A stretch of DNA of 42,044 bases from AAA164-E04 sp014239995 (GCA_029247315.1 JAQWLM010000043.1:1-42044); one strand, 5' to 3'. Shown: positions 8,804 through 17,154, numbered from the stretch's first letter. Notes: generated from the sequence alone by a model not told the origin. Made by a program: numbers and translations.

Positions 8804-8858
8804 ACATACATAGTGGTGCAATGCATCCTCGTAATATGCATTGCACCACTATGTATGT
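8804..8858. promoter_or_regulatory. Perfect 23-bp inverted repeat upstream of padR, likely operator
   Basis: Bases 8804-8826 are perfectly complementary to 8836-8858, with a 9-base spacer (CCTCGTAAT). The arm begins ACATACATAGTGGTGCA and ends ATGCAT. A TTGACA hexamer (8801-8806) overlaps its left edge and TAATAT (8832-8837) lies in the middle, but they are 25 bases apart, so they do not form a normal promoter together. The repeat ends 30 bases before the padR start. PadR regulators usually bind dyads in their own promoters, so an autoregulatory operator pair is the leading reading; an mRNA hairpin or relic of a mobile element are alternatives. Confidence 0.6.
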
Positions 8859-8888
8859 TATCAATACAAGCACCTTGGAGTCAGCCCC

Positions 8889-9230
8889 ATGTCGCAATCA
8901 AAAGAGTTAGTTGCCGCATCATCCACGCCCATGGTTCTATCCATCCTGAACCGAGGTGAAAGCTATGGGTATGCCATCATCCAGGAACTGCGGGATCTTT
9001 CCGATTCGGAGATCCAGTGGACCGATGGGATGCTCTACCCGGTTCTGCGCCGTTTGGAAAAGCAGGGATTCATCCGATCCGATTGGAGGGTTGGGGACAG
9101 CGGTAAGCGGCGTCGATATTATCGGATCGAGAAGTCTGGCAGTGAACAGCTCCAAAAGCACAAGCAGCAATGGAACATGACCCACGCAGTGATGGTCAAA
9201 CTCTGGGAGGGCATGCCATGTTCGATTTAA
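8889..9230 (+). CDS. PadR family transcriptional regulator
   Basis: A 113-residue PadR-type winged-helix regulator. The DNA-binding domain runs through PMVLSILNRGESYGYAIIQE, DGMLYPVLRRLEKQGFI and RRRYYRIEKSG, all hallmark positions of PadR; the short C-terminal helix is for dimerisation (PadR-s2 size class). The ATG at 8889 has GGAG at 8877-8880, 8 bases upstream. The reading frame overlaps the next gene by 13 bases. In many bacteria PadR genes are followed by a gene with a HAAS/permease-prefix domain and act as ligand- or stress-responsive repressors of it; that role here is inference. The perfect inverted repeat just upstream is the likely binding site. Confidence 0.93.
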   Translation: MSQSKELVAASSTPMVLSILNRGESYGYAIIQELRDLSDSEIQWTDGMLYPVLRRLEKQGFIRSDWRVGDSGKRRRYYRIEKSGSEQLQKHKQQWNMTHAVMVKLWEGMPCSI

Positions 9231-9580
9231 ACGAAGCCATTGAAAACTGGAAACGTTCCTTTCGGGGAAAGTGTTCGGCCGAGGACTTGGAGGAATTGGT
9301 GACGCATCTTTTGGATCTTTTCGAAAATCTGAAAGCATCTGGCCTGACCGAGAAAGAAGCCTTCGAACAAGCGCTTGTCCGCATGGGTGCTCCTGAGGAG
9401 GTCAAAAGAGAATTCTCGAAAATCCAGACCTTTACTCAAATTGGGGCAGGCATAGCCATGGGTGTTGCCGTCGGATCGGCCATTGGCAATGTTGGACTTG
9501 GTATCGCCCTGGGCCTTGCCATTGGTGCAGGCATGTCCTCCTCCTCACCAAGAAAACGCCGCAAGGATGCGGTTGAATAG
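9218..9580 (+). CDS. Small protein: permease-prefix/HAAS-like domain plus glycine-zipper segment
   Basis: A 120-residue protein starting at ATG 9218 with GGGAGG at 9205-9210. Residues 1-70 (LNEAIENWKRSFRGKCSAED... LTEKEAFEQALVRMGAPEEV) match the helical domain found at the N-terminus of PadR-linked permeases and HAAS anti-sigma-like proteins. Residues 75-108 form a glycine-rich hydrophobic run with GxxxG spacing (IGAGIAMGVAVGSAIGN), a glycine zipper that can form paired membrane helices. A basic tail (SPRKRRKDAVE) follows. Unlike the usual partner there is no permease part. It overlaps padR, so the two form one operon. A membrane sensor or effector controlled by PadR is inference. Confidence 0.8.
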   Translation: MFDLNEAIENWKRSFRGKCSAEDLEELVTHLLDLFENLKASGLTEKEAFEQALVRMGAPEEVKREFSKIQTFTQIGAGIAMGVAVGSAIGNVGLGIALGLAIGAGMSSSSPRKRRKDAVE

Positions 9581-9682
9581 GTAAACCTGATTCAAGATGC
9601 ATTCATAATGTTGATTGATCAACCTCCACGTGGGCAGAAGCGCGCCATTTTCCTTTCAAATGCCTGTTTCAAGGACAAGCAC

Positions 9683-10864
9683 ATGAAGCTGTTCCCAAGC
9701 TTGGCAGGACTTCCTATTTTTGTGACGATGATTTCGATGAGATGGTTCATGAGTTGGACAGGTGTGATGATGGGCTGGTTCTGTGCCCATGCAGCATCAC
9801 CGGTATTTCAGTTGACACAGGGAGAAGTTCAGCTGCGTTATCTGCGCTACGAATTTGCTGTGCATGCTGATGATCGCGGAGTCCCGGTCATGGATTGGAA
9901 ACGATTTCGTGCGTCCCCAGAGCATATTGTCAAGCGTCCCCGCAGGTCCATTGTGCTGGAAAACGACCATCTCAGGGCCACATTGATTCCATCCATGGGC
10001 AGATTACATTCGCTGGTGAATCCCTTGAGCGGTCGGGAGCAATTGTGGATCAATCCCATTGCCGTGCCGCTTGGGGCAAATAACGATACCGGTTTCTGGA
10101 TGACCTGGGGAGGCATCGAACATGTCATGCCCAGTCGTGAGCACGGAACAAGTCACGCTCTTTCATGGACCTTTGAAGTGGAGGAAAATACGTCCAAGCA
10201 AAAAAGCGTGCGCATGGAGTCCACGGAGCCCCTCACAGGGTTGCACCACGCCGTCATTTATACCCTTTATCCGGACCGACCTTTTCTGGACACGCGCATC
10301 CTCATCAGGAACCCACATGCGGGGACGGTTCGTTTTTCACACTGGACCACCGCCACGCTGGCCCCAGGTGGTGGAACCAACGTCACACCGCATACGGAAC
10401 TGGTCGTGCCGGCAGCGCGGTTTGTACCTGATGACAGGGATTTCAATGACTGGATGCAGGGCCTGACCGGTCCGACAGCTACCTCGCCTCTTCGTTTTGT
10501 GGGGAAATGGCGAAGTATTGGAGATCTCATGACAACCCCTTTGCAACAGGGTTTTTATGGGGTGTATGCACGGGAACGGAGGGAAGGAATCCTCAGGTCC
10601 TTTCCGTTGGACATCAGCCCTGGTTTTGATATCTGGGGCTGGGGCTACCCTCCCACAGAAAAACGTCAACGGGAATTCACGCGAGGTCTTCCAAACTTGG
10701 GCTATATCGAGCTTTGGAATGGCAATGCGCATGGTTTTTCGGAGGCAGACCTGAGTAAGATCAAGGGAGGCCAGACCCTGGAGTGGGTGGAACGTCTCTG
10801 GGTTGTTTCGCAGCTGGAGGACCCCTTGCGTGCCTCCATGAAGTCACTTCTGAGAGAACCGTGA
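9683..10864 (+). CDS. Secreted DUF5107-like (mutarotase-fold) protein
   Basis: A 393-residue exported protein. The start ATG 9683 is preceded by AAGGA at 9671-9675 and begins a signal peptide ending near AHAAS. The central segment LRATLIPSMGRLHSLVNPLS followed by GANNDTGFWMTWGGIEHVMP matches DUF5107, a domain of the galactose-mutarotase/beta-sandwich fold that occurs with carbohydrate-active enzymes. Conserved His and Glu in GGIEHVMPSREHG could bind sugar. The ThuA-like gene follows 45 bases downstream on the same strand, so both may be used on the same extracellular or periplasmic carbohydrate. The biochemical role of the family is not established. Confidence 0.75.
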   Translation: MKLFPSLAGLPIFVTMISMRWFMSWTGVMMGWFCAHAASPVFQLTQGEVQLRYLRYEFAVHADDRGVPVMDWKRFRASPEHIVKRPRRSIVLENDHLRATLIPSMGRLHSLVNPLSGREQLWINPIAVPLGANNDTGFWMTWGGIEHVMPSREHGTSHALSWTFEVEENTSKQKSVRMESTEPLTGLHHAVIYTLYPDRPFLDTRILIRNPHAGTVRFSHWTTATLAPGGGTNVTPHTELVVPAARFVPDDRDFNDWMQGLTGPTATSPLRFVGKWRSIGDLMTTPLQQGFYGVYARERREGILRSFPLDISPGFDIWGWGYPPTEKRQREFTRGLPNLGYIELWNGNAHGFSEADLSKIKGGQTLEWVERLWVVSQLEDPLRASMKSLLREP

Positions 10865-10909
10865 AATCCGGCCACTTTTGCACGCTTGTCATCATCCGCC
10901 ATTCGCGGC

Positions 10910-11704
10910 ATGGTAAAGCCCATGGAAACACCTCGAAGCCCCCTTGGCGTCCTGCTCGCCGCCCTGCTTGTGCTGAGTCCGCAGGCCTTCACCGCGGCCT
11001 TGGCCGATCACCACTCAGGTGGTGAGCATCCCATCAAGGCTTTGCTCGTCACCGGGGGATGTTGCCATAATTATACCTTCCAGACCCAGGCCCTCCAGGA
11101 GGGGCTCAAGCCCTATGCTGAAATTGACTGGACCGTGGTCAACGAGGGAGGGAAGGGTACCCATGCCAAGATTGGCCTTTATGAAGACCTGAACTGGGCC
11201 AAGTCATTTGACGTGGTGGTGCACAACGAATGTTTTGCGAGCACCAAGGACGAGGTCTATATCAAGCAGATTACCGAGGCCCATAAATCGGGTGTTCCGG
11301 CTGTGGTGATTCACTGTGCCATGCACACCTATCGCGCGGCGGCATTTGATGACTGGCGCGCACTGCTTGGTGTGACCAGTCGTCGTCATGATCACCAAAG
11401 CCAGTACCCCGTGCAGGTCGTGGCTCCCAATCATCCGATCATGAAGGGATTTCCGGAAGACTGGACCTCGCCCAAGGATGAGCTGTACATCATTGAAAAG
11501 CTATGGCCGACAGCACAGGCCCTGACGATTTCCATCAGTGAACGTGATGGAAAAGCACACCCCGTGATGTGGGTCAACACGTTTGGAGGTGCGCGGGTTT
11601 TTGGTACCACCTATGGGCACAATGACGCGACCTTTCAAGACAAGGTATTCCTGATGGCAGTCGGTCGCGGGTTGCTCTGGGCCTGCGAAAGGTTGGAGGA
11701 TTAG
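10910..11704 (+). CDS. Secreted ThuA-like domain protein
   Basis: A protein of about 264 residues with a signal peptide (LGVLLAALLVLSPQAFTAALA) and a ThuA-like domain (glutamine-amidotransferase-like fold; named after trehalose-utilisation protein ThuA). Visible family positions are KALLVTGGCCHNYTFQ at the start of the domain, DVVVHNECF, GVPAVVIHCAMHTYR, APNHPIMKGFPEDW, HPVMWVNTFGGARVFGTTYGH and the final NDATFQDKVF. The start is uncertain between ATG 10910 and ATG 10922; neither has a clear ribosome site. Such proteins are very numerous in Verrucomicrobiota and Planctomycetota and are often linked to sugar metabolism; no activity can be assigned here. Confidence 0.88.
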   Translation: MVKPMETPRSPLGVLLAALLVLSPQAFTAALADHHSGGEHPIKALLVTGGCCHNYTFQTQALQEGLKPYAEIDWTVVNEGGKGTHAKIGLYEDLNWAKSFDVVVHNECFASTKDEVYIKQITEAHKSGVPAVVIHCAMHTYRAAAFDDWRALLGVTSRRHDHQSQYPVQVVAPNHPIMKGFPEDWTSPKDELYIIEKLWPTAQALTISISERDGKAHPVMWVNTFGGARVFGTTYGHNDATFQDKVFLMAVGRGLLWACERLED

Positions 11705-11730
11705 GGTCGCTTGACTGCTCCAGCCAGTCG

Positions 11731-13107
11731 CTAGCAGGCCAGCGGTTCACCGGGTTGCGTCACCATCACACGCATCTTAGGGTGCTTGGCCTTGATCTGC
11801 TCGGCAAACCATGCTTTGGAGGCAGGTTCACCATGTCCCAGGATAACGGTTCGTGGGTTCACCTTGCCCACAAATCCAAGTAGCTCCTCTCGATTGGCAT
11901 GTGCGGTCAGGTCGTATTCTTCCATACGGCAGCGTCGGGTCAGTTCTCCCCCCGAGGCACTGAACAGGAATGGTTCACCCGGTTCGGCTGCCCGCAATCT
12001 GCCTGCAGGTGTGGAGGGATCTGCATAGCCCACGAAGAAGATGGCGTGCTGTGGCTCACCCGCCAATCGGAGGGTCAGTGCATGGGCCGCCGTATTTTCG
12101 TTCATCATGCCGGCCGTCATGACAAAGAGTTTGCCACCCTTCAGGCGCATTTTTTCCATCTTACGGTAATCGAGCACGGTGAGGTTCAGGGCCTCGTGCA
12201 GCTGAAGATTGGTATGGTTTCGGTGTGCTCGATGTGATTCCAAGTCGTAGATCTCGGTAAAGACCCTGCCCATGCCGCCAATAAAAATCGGTTGCTGCTT
12301 GAGCTTGCCCTCACGGGTCATCAGGGCAAGCAATGCCAGTATTTCCTGTGTACGACCCAAGGCAAAGGTCGGTATCAGGACACATCCCTTCGTATCAAGG
12401 ACCTCGATGATATCCTGCGTCAGGCGTTCCAACTCCGTTGCACGGGTTTGTTCCGGAGGGATGTCACGTTCCCCACGGGTTGTCTCCAGGATCAGCACGT
12501 CTGCCGAAACATCTTCAAAGCGCGCTCCCTTGAGGATGGTTTGATCCTGAAAACAGACATCGCCGGAATAAAAGAGGGTTTCATGATCAGAGCGCAGCAT
12601 GATTCCCGCGGAGCCAAGCGCATGCCCGGCATCGAAGAATTCAAGCGTAGGTGAATGTTTGCCCTTGCGTATTTTTGCGGGTGAAGCCCACTCGACCTCA
12701 CGGTGATAGCGGTAACCCTGAAAAATATGGGCCATCTCGTCGAGCTCACGGTGTGTGAAGAAGGGATATTCCCTGATACCCAGTTCTTCACGCTGGCGCT
12801 TCATGACGTTGACGGAATTATGCAGCACCCGCTCGACAAGAAAATAGCTCAGTTCTGTCATCAGGACGTGCGCTTGTGGAAAATATTTCAAGGCAACGGG
12901 CAAGGAACCGACGTGATCATGATGACAATGCGAAATGGCAATGGCATCAACGTGCATGTCCTTTACCTTTTCAAACAGGGGAAGTCCTGACTTCCCAGCC
13001 ATTTTCGGATTGATTCCGGCATCGAGCAGGATGCGGAAACCCTCCATCTCGACCATCCATCCGCTGGCACCGATACCTTCGGATGGATTCAGATCAATAA
13101 CGTGCAT
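11731..13107 (-). CDS. Beta-CASP metallo-beta-lactamase RNA nuclease (YSH1/CPSF-like)
   Basis: A 458-residue MBL-fold protein with a beta-CASP insert, the class of CPSF-73-like RNA exonucleases/endonucleases. The zinc site is SHCHHDHVG (about residues 59-67), with later metal positions in FDAGHALGSAG and YSGDV. The beta-CASP part includes ILETTRGERD, IPTFALGRTQEIL, FVMTAGMMN, DLTAHANRE and the final VILGHGEP motif. It probably processes or degrades RNA in the cytoplasm. The next gene upstream on the same strand lies 84 bases away, so co-transcription is possible. The family is certain; RNA rather than DNA substrate is by family. Confidence 0.92.
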   Translation of the reverse strand: MHVIDLNPSEGIGASGWMVEMEGFRILLDAGINPKMAGKSGLPLFEKVKDMHVDAIAISHCHHDHVGSLPVALKYFPQAHVLMTELSYFLVERVLHNSVNVMKRQREELGIREYPFFTHRELDEMAHIFQGYRYHREVEWASPAKIRKGKHSPTLEFFDAGHALGSAGIMLRSDHETLFYSGDVCFQDQTILKGARFEDVSADVLILETTRGERDIPPEQTRATELERLTQDIIEVLDTKGCVLIPTFALGRTQEILALLALMTREGKLKQQPIFIGGMGRVFTEIYDLESHRAHRNHTNLQLHEALNLTVLDYRKMEKMRLKGGKLFVMTAGMMNENTAAHALTLRLAGEPQHAIFFVGYADPSTPAGRLRAAEPGEPFLFSASGGELTRRCRMEEYDLTAHANREELLGFVGKVNPRTVILGHGEPASKAWFAEQIKAKHPKMRVMVTQPGEPLAC

Positions 13108-13191
13108 GGAACAATTCTAGGGTGCGCTTGCTCCAAAGCCACCTGTCGGCTCTCCGGTGGTCCAGCGACTCCCTGTGTAGTATTTGGGATT

Positions 13192-13797
13192 TCAGGTTGC
13201 CACTGTCTCTAACGTGGTGTCTTCCGGCTGGACATCAGGTACCCGTCTACCCGTTGCCTGGGCAAACTTGACCTTGGATCGAAGCAGCAGTGTACCCAGC
13301 AGAAGATCGGCGAGTGGACATACCACATTGAAATTCCGATGCATGTAGCGGTGATGCAGCAGGTGATGTCCGTTGAGACGAAAAAACAAACCGGAACGCT
13401 CAACCGTGCGTTCTTTGGGTAAGTGCATGCACCAGTGCAAATACTCGTAGGTGGCGTAATATAGCGCGATGGCGATGGTGACACCAATGTACATTGGCCA
13501 AAAGGAAGTCAAAAGAGCCAATACCAGCCATGGTGAGGAAGCCAACAAGACCAATACCGGGCCGTTCCACCAGGCCATGGGAATGAGATAGGCAATCTCA
13601 TTGCGCCCCTCAAGATGATAGGAGCGGTCCGCCTTGAAGAGTCGATGATGCACACAGTGGTGGGCCTTGTAAGGATACTGGAAAAAGGAAAGTGGCTTGT
13701 GCATGACGAAGCGATGCAGTGACCATTCGATGAATGAGGTGTAGCATATTCCCAAGAGCACAAAGCCCAAGACAGTGGCAAAAAACATAAGGTCCAT
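13192..13797 (-). CDS. Fatty acid hydroxylase/sterol desaturase superfamily protein
   Basis: A 201-residue membrane-bound di-iron enzyme. The histidine clusters of the superfamily are present: HRFVMH (about 28-33), HHCVHH (46-51), YLHWCMH (about 119-125), then GHHLLHHRYMH (143-153). Two to four hydrophobic segments surround them. The fold serves carotenoid, fatty-acid and sterol hydroxylases; the compact 200-residue size is closer to carotenoid/fatty-acid hydroxylases than to sterol desaturases. The substrate cannot be decided. It lies between two MBL-fold genes on the same strand, with no obvious pathway partner. Confidence 0.88.
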   Translation of the reverse strand: MDLMFFATVLGFVLLGICYTSFIEWSLHRFVMHKPLSFFQYPYKAHHCVHHRLFKADRSYHLEGRNEIAYLIPMAWWNGPVLVLLASSPWLVLALLTSFWPMYIGVTIAIALYYATYEYLHWCMHLPKERTVERSGLFFRLNGHHLLHHRYMHRNFNVVCPLADLLLGTLLLRSKVKFAQATGRRVPDVQPEDTTLETVAT

Positions 13798-13955
13798 GAT
13801 TCAGTACTCTGAGGCCACGCTCCAGATCGCGGGAGGTGTCCACTAACAGACCGCGCATTCAAGGGTACTTTTCAAGGCGGGGCAAGCACTAATTACATGT
13901 GACCCCGCACGCTGTCGATGGTTTCCGAGGCTTGGATCGAACAGGAAGGCTTGCT

Positions 13956-14780
13956 TCAGAACATTGGATTGTGTGCTTTTTCTTCTGCCACGGTGCTCAT
14001 GGGCCCATGGCCAGGGCAGATCACAGTAGAAGCAGGCAGCGAAAGGATAACTTCCCTGACTTTCTCTTTTGCCAGGTGAAAGTGATCACGGGCGCCTCCC
14101 ATGGAACCTGCAAAAATGGCGTCCCCTACGACCGCTGCCATGGGGTATGCACCCTTCAGGCCTTCGAGGATATAGGTCACGCCATCCTCGGCGTGACCGG
14201 GAGTCCAACGGGCTTGGATACTCAGAGAACCCAACGAGAATGTCTGCCCTTCACCGACCTGAAAGGGCTTGGGAACTCCACGTCCCTGAGCCCAGATGTC
14301 CACGTTGGGGAAATGCCCACGCAGGGATGCCAGCGCGGCAACATGGTCATGGTGTTGGTGTGTGATCATTAAATGTCTTAACTTCAATGATTTAGACTCG
14401 ATGACACCCAGGATGGGACGCGGATTCCAGCCCGTGTCAAAGAGCATGGCTTCTTTGCTTTCCAGATCCCAAGCCAAATAGGCATGGACCTCCATACCGC
14501 CGTCATCCGTGCTTATCCGGCATATCTGCGGCATGTTTTCCTGCTCGACAGGATCCGGATTCCAGCCCGACAGTATTTCCTGAAACTTGACGGTGTCCAG
14601 GGCCAGTAATTCGCAAACATGATTCCACCTAGCATTTTCCGGCACCACGCCATCGGATTCAAAATGCTCCCAATCCAATGAACCGACTCCTGCAACCTTC
14701 AGCAGGTGTTCCAGGGAAACACCCAGTCCCTGACGTGATTTGCGGACAATATCTCCAGCGTGATCTTCCAACCCAGACAT
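13956..14780 (-). CDS. HTH-MBL fusion: metallo-beta-lactamase hydrolase with N-terminal helix-turn-helix
   Basis: A 274-residue protein with two parts. Residues 1-75 resemble an XRE-type helix-turn-helix (DIVRKSRQGLGVSLEHLLKV, then an 'FE' turn, then CELLALDTVKFQEILSGW). Residues 85-274 are a glyoxalase II-like MBL domain: ITHQHHDHVAAL zinc motif, WTPGHAEDGVTY, VVGDAIFAGS and CPGHGPMST. The metal ligands appear complete, so the hydrolase should be active, likely on a thioester or similar small substrate. What the HTH-like part does (DNA binding, or only dimerisation) is unknown. The gene is transcribed away from the small lipoprotein gene. Confidence 0.85.
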   Translation of the reverse strand: MSGLEDHAGDIVRKSRQGLGVSLEHLLKVAGVGSLDWEHFESDGVVPENARWNHVCELLALDTVKFQEILSGWNPDPVEQENMPQICRISTDDGGMEVHAYLAWDLESKEAMLFDTGWNPRPILGVIESKSLKLRHLMITHQHHDHVAALASLRGHFPNVDIWAQGRGVPKPFQVGEGQTFSLGSLSIQARWTPGHAEDGVTYILEGLKGAYPMAAVVGDAIFAGSMGGARDHFHLAKEKVREVILSLPASTVICPGHGPMSTVAEEKAHNPMF

Positions 14781-14892
14781 GCCATCATTCTATGAAAATC
14801 CTCCTTTCCTTGTCCAGTTTGGGCAATTTTTTTCAAAACTGGGAGACTTATGCGCAACTTGGCAACCAGTCTGCTGTTATAGACGTGAACGT

Positions 14893-15273
14893 ATGAAGAT
14901 CTGGACATCATGGACAAAGGGAATGGCATGGCTCCTGTGTGGGTTTTTACTTGGGTGTGGACAATGGAAGTCTCCCATTGATAGCAAAGGGTTTGTGACT
15001 GCCTTCAACGCAACTCAGGAACCCCAGGGCGCTGTTGTCTCGGTCGGTGATACGTCCAGGCGCATGGTGGGTGATATTCTTGAAGCACTGCGGGATGCCC
15101 AGTTTGAGGAGGCGCGCCAAGGGTTGGAGTCGCTTCGCAGGCAGAATGATCTCAGTCCGCTTCAACGGCTTGAAACGAAGGCATTGCACACCCTCATCGT
15201 GCGTCATCTTTCCGAGGTCGATCAGGGTAACTTTACCCAGAAAACGAGCCACTCCACGGTCCCGCCAGCATAG
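14893..15273 (+). CDS. Small predicted lipoprotein of unknown function
   Basis: A 126-residue protein that I do not recognise. ATG 14893 opens a signal peptide with a lipobox (WLLCGFLLGC, Cys22), so it should be lipid-anchored. The mature part is helical and charged (ILEALRDAQFEEARQGLESL and RLETKALHTLIVRHL), reminiscent of a single TPR-like helical hairpin. No clear Shine-Dalgarno sequence; the in-frame upstream extension to 14779 would hide the signal peptide. It converges on the methyltransferase gene with about 30 bases between stops. Confidence 0.65.
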   Translation: MKIWTSWTKGMAWLLCGFLLGCGQWKSPIDSKGFVTAFNATQEPQGAVVSVGDTSRRMVGDILEALRDAQFEEARQGLESLRRQNDLSPLQRLETKALHTLIVRHLSEVDQGNFTQKTSHSTVPPA

Positions 15274-15302
15274 GCTAGTCCGCTGATACCGGGAGATTTT
15301 CT

Positions 15303-16388
15303 CTACAACCCTCGTTTCTGGATGAGGGCCTTGAAGGCCCTTCCAAAATGTTCAGGGTGGATCAGAGTCTGCAATTGACGCAGTTGTTCTGTGCTTGGCT
15401 TCATGCCTTTCTGCAGCGCCTGCTCGAAACACCGATGCAGGAAAGATTCCTGTGAAACAAGGTCCAGGGTGCACAATCCGGATGCCTCGCCGACATGCCG
15501 CAAACTTGGAAAATCAACGTGGGCTGTGATGTCCTGTTGCCCCACATGTTCCAATAAGGCGTTGCTCGAGCGGTGAGCGTGGTAGGCCCGCAGGCTGCCT
15601 TGGGTACGGTGGGCAGCAAGGCGGTCTGTTTCGACAAAACCATAATCGATCGTCATCAGGTATCCCGCCTCAAGGGTTTCGGAGGCATCTTTCCACCAGT
15701 CCTCCGCCTTGGGAGACCATTCCACGACATATTGGTCTGGAAGAAAGGCCTCCAATTGCCCCAATGCCTCGGATGATAACCATGGGATGTGAAAGGGTGT
15801 CTTGGGTGCCTGCTGGATCCATCTGAAAGCGCTGCCGTCATGGTCCACGCAGTATTCCACCCATGAAGCGGCTTGCTTGTTCCAGGCATAGCGTTTGACG
15901 GGGAAGGCATCCAGGAGTTCATTGGAAAAAATAACGCCTTGATTGAATTGTTGCCTCGCCTCCTTCCATGACGGGACCCACGCCACGGAGTCACCATACG
16001 GGGCAAGCCGTTTCTGCTGGTGTTGGCGACGTTTTTCCGAAGGTTCCAGGATAAGGTATTTTATTTCCGGGATTCGCTGATTTTCCCTCTGGCGAAGATT
16101 TTGCAGGATATCCTCAGCGAGTTGTCCATGGTGCGCACCACACTCCAGCCACTGTGCGGGCACCTGGTCTCCCGACCATTCCAGAAACTGTTCGGCGAGC
16201 AAGTTTCCAAAGAGTGGGCCCACAGTGACGCTGGTCTGGAAATCGCCCAGGCGCCCAATGCGAGAGGGTCCTGATTCGTAATACCCCCACTCGGGATGAT
16301 ACAGGGACGCCTCCATGAACTGGTCAAAAGGAATGGGACCATGTGTCCTGATGTGTTTGATGAGCGATGACTCCAGGAGGTCCTGCAT
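15303..16388 (-). CDS. MidA/NDUFAF7-family SAM-dependent methyltransferase
   Basis: A 361-residue class I methyltransferase of the family that includes mitochondrial NDUFAF7 (MidA), which methylates an arginine of complex I subunit NDUFS2. N-terminal FDQFMEASLYHPEWGYY and DFQTSVTVGPLFGNLLAEQ, the SAM-binding ECGAHHGQLAEDIL (normally 'ExGxGxGxL'), FSNELLDAFPVKR and TIDYGF are the family landmarks. The SAM-site glycines are partly replaced (ECGAHHGQL), which may weaken binding. I chose ATG 16388 because AGGA lies 8 bases upstream; a longer frame to 16469 would overlap the divergent lipoate gene. Bacterial substrates are not known. Confidence 0.88.
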   Translation of the reverse strand: MQDLLESSLIKHIRTHGPIPFDQFMEASLYHPEWGYYESGPSRIGRLGDFQTSVTVGPLFGNLLAEQFLEWSGDQVPAQWLECGAHHGQLAEDILQNLRQRENQRIPEIKYLILEPSEKRRQHQQKRLAPYGDSVAWVPSWKEARQQFNQGVIFSNELLDAFPVKRYAWNKQAASWVEYCVDHDGSAFRWIQQAPKTPFHIPWLSSEALGQLEAFLPDQYVVEWSPKAEDWWKDASETLEAGYLMTIDYGFVETDRLAAHRTQGSLRAYHAHRSSNALLEHVGQQDITAHVDFPSLRHVGEASGLCTLDLVSQESFLHRCFEQALQKGMKPSTEQLRQLQTLIHPEHFGRAFKALIQKRGL

Positions 16389-16467
16389 GGCCCCCATCCT
16401 GTCCCAATGCAGGGGCAAATGACAATGGGAACTTGAACCCACACTGCGATCATCCATAGTGGGCGGC

Positions 16468-17154
16468 ATGGAATGGGGGCTGATGATTTCCTCGCCAGGT
16501 TCTCCATGGGTGAATATGGCAACCGACGATTATCTGTTGCATGTGATTGGGGAATGCGGCACGCCGATGCTGCGATTCTATGCCTGGGATCGGCAGGCGG
16601 TGTCATTCGGTTATTTTCAGGCCCATGGCGATATTGCCACCTGGACATCCGTTCGACCGCTGGTGCGCCGTCCCACCGGTGGTGGACTGGTCTCCCATGT
16701 ATCCGACTGGACCTACAGTCTTGCGGTTCCCAGGTCCCATGCGTGGTATCGACTGAAGGCCCGTGAAAGTTATGCGCGGGTACACCGGTGGGTCAGCGAG
16801 AGCTTGAAGCGTGTAGGGATACGCTCCGCACTGGCAGAAAAGGCCATTCCTTCCGGGCCGGGTCAATGCTTTCTGGGGGCGGAGCAGCATGACATACTGC
16901 TTGATGGACGGAAGATTGCCGGCGCGGCACAGCGCCGGACCTCCGGTGGATTGCTGATTCAGGGATCCGTCCAGGTGCCCTGCGCCGAAGACGAAGTGGC
17001 CCGCACGGCATGGCAAAGTGCCATGCAGGAAGTGGGACACGCATTCCACGGTATTCGCTTCCGCCCCAGGCACATGGATCTTGAACAACAGCAGGCCATC
17101 GAACGACTGACCCGGGAAAAATATCAAACCGACGCATTCCTCAAAAGACGTTGA
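16468..17154 (+). CDS. Lipoate-protein ligase / octanoyltransferase (LipM-like)
   Basis: A 228-residue member of the biotin/lipoate A/B protein ligase family, which attaches octanoyl or lipoyl groups to the lipoyl domains of 2-oxoacid dehydrogenases and GcvH. Start at ATG 16468 keeps the family's opening 'W-x2-L...NMATDDYLL'. RRPTGGG (67-73) and DGRKIAGAAQRR (146-157, catalytic-site Lys149) are present. A Cys at 134 in PGQCF stands where LipM/LipL-type amidotransferases have their acyl-accepting Cys, so an octanoyltransferase role is at least as likely as ATP-dependent ligation; no C-terminal LplA accessory domain is present. It is divergent to the methyltransferase with 79 bases between starts. 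Confidence 0.85.
   Translation: MEWGLMISSPGSPWVNMATDDYLLHVIGECGTPMLRFYAWDRQAVSFGYFQAHGDIATWTSVRPLVRRPTGGGLVSHVSDWTYSLAVPRSHAWYRLKARESYARVHRWVSESLKRVGIRSALAEKAIPSGPGQCFLGAEQHDILLDGRKIAGAAQRRTSGGLLIQGSVQVPCAEDEVARTAWQSAMQEVGHAFHGIRFRPRHMDLEQQQAIERLTREKYQTDAFLKRR

Noticed and set aside
8801..8837. TTGACA...TAATAT as a sigma-70 promoter for padR
   Set aside because: The two hexamers are 25 bases apart, too far for a normal promoter; they may only be part of the inverted repeat.
13140..13165. Stem between the fatty-acid hydroxylase and beta-CASP genes as a terminator
   Set aside because: Five to six pairs around a long loop and only three T residues on the relevant strand.
13899..14372. Plus-strand frame of 157 codons opposite the HTH-MBL gene
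   Set aside because: The minus strand encodes the zinc-binding motifs in order; this frame has none.
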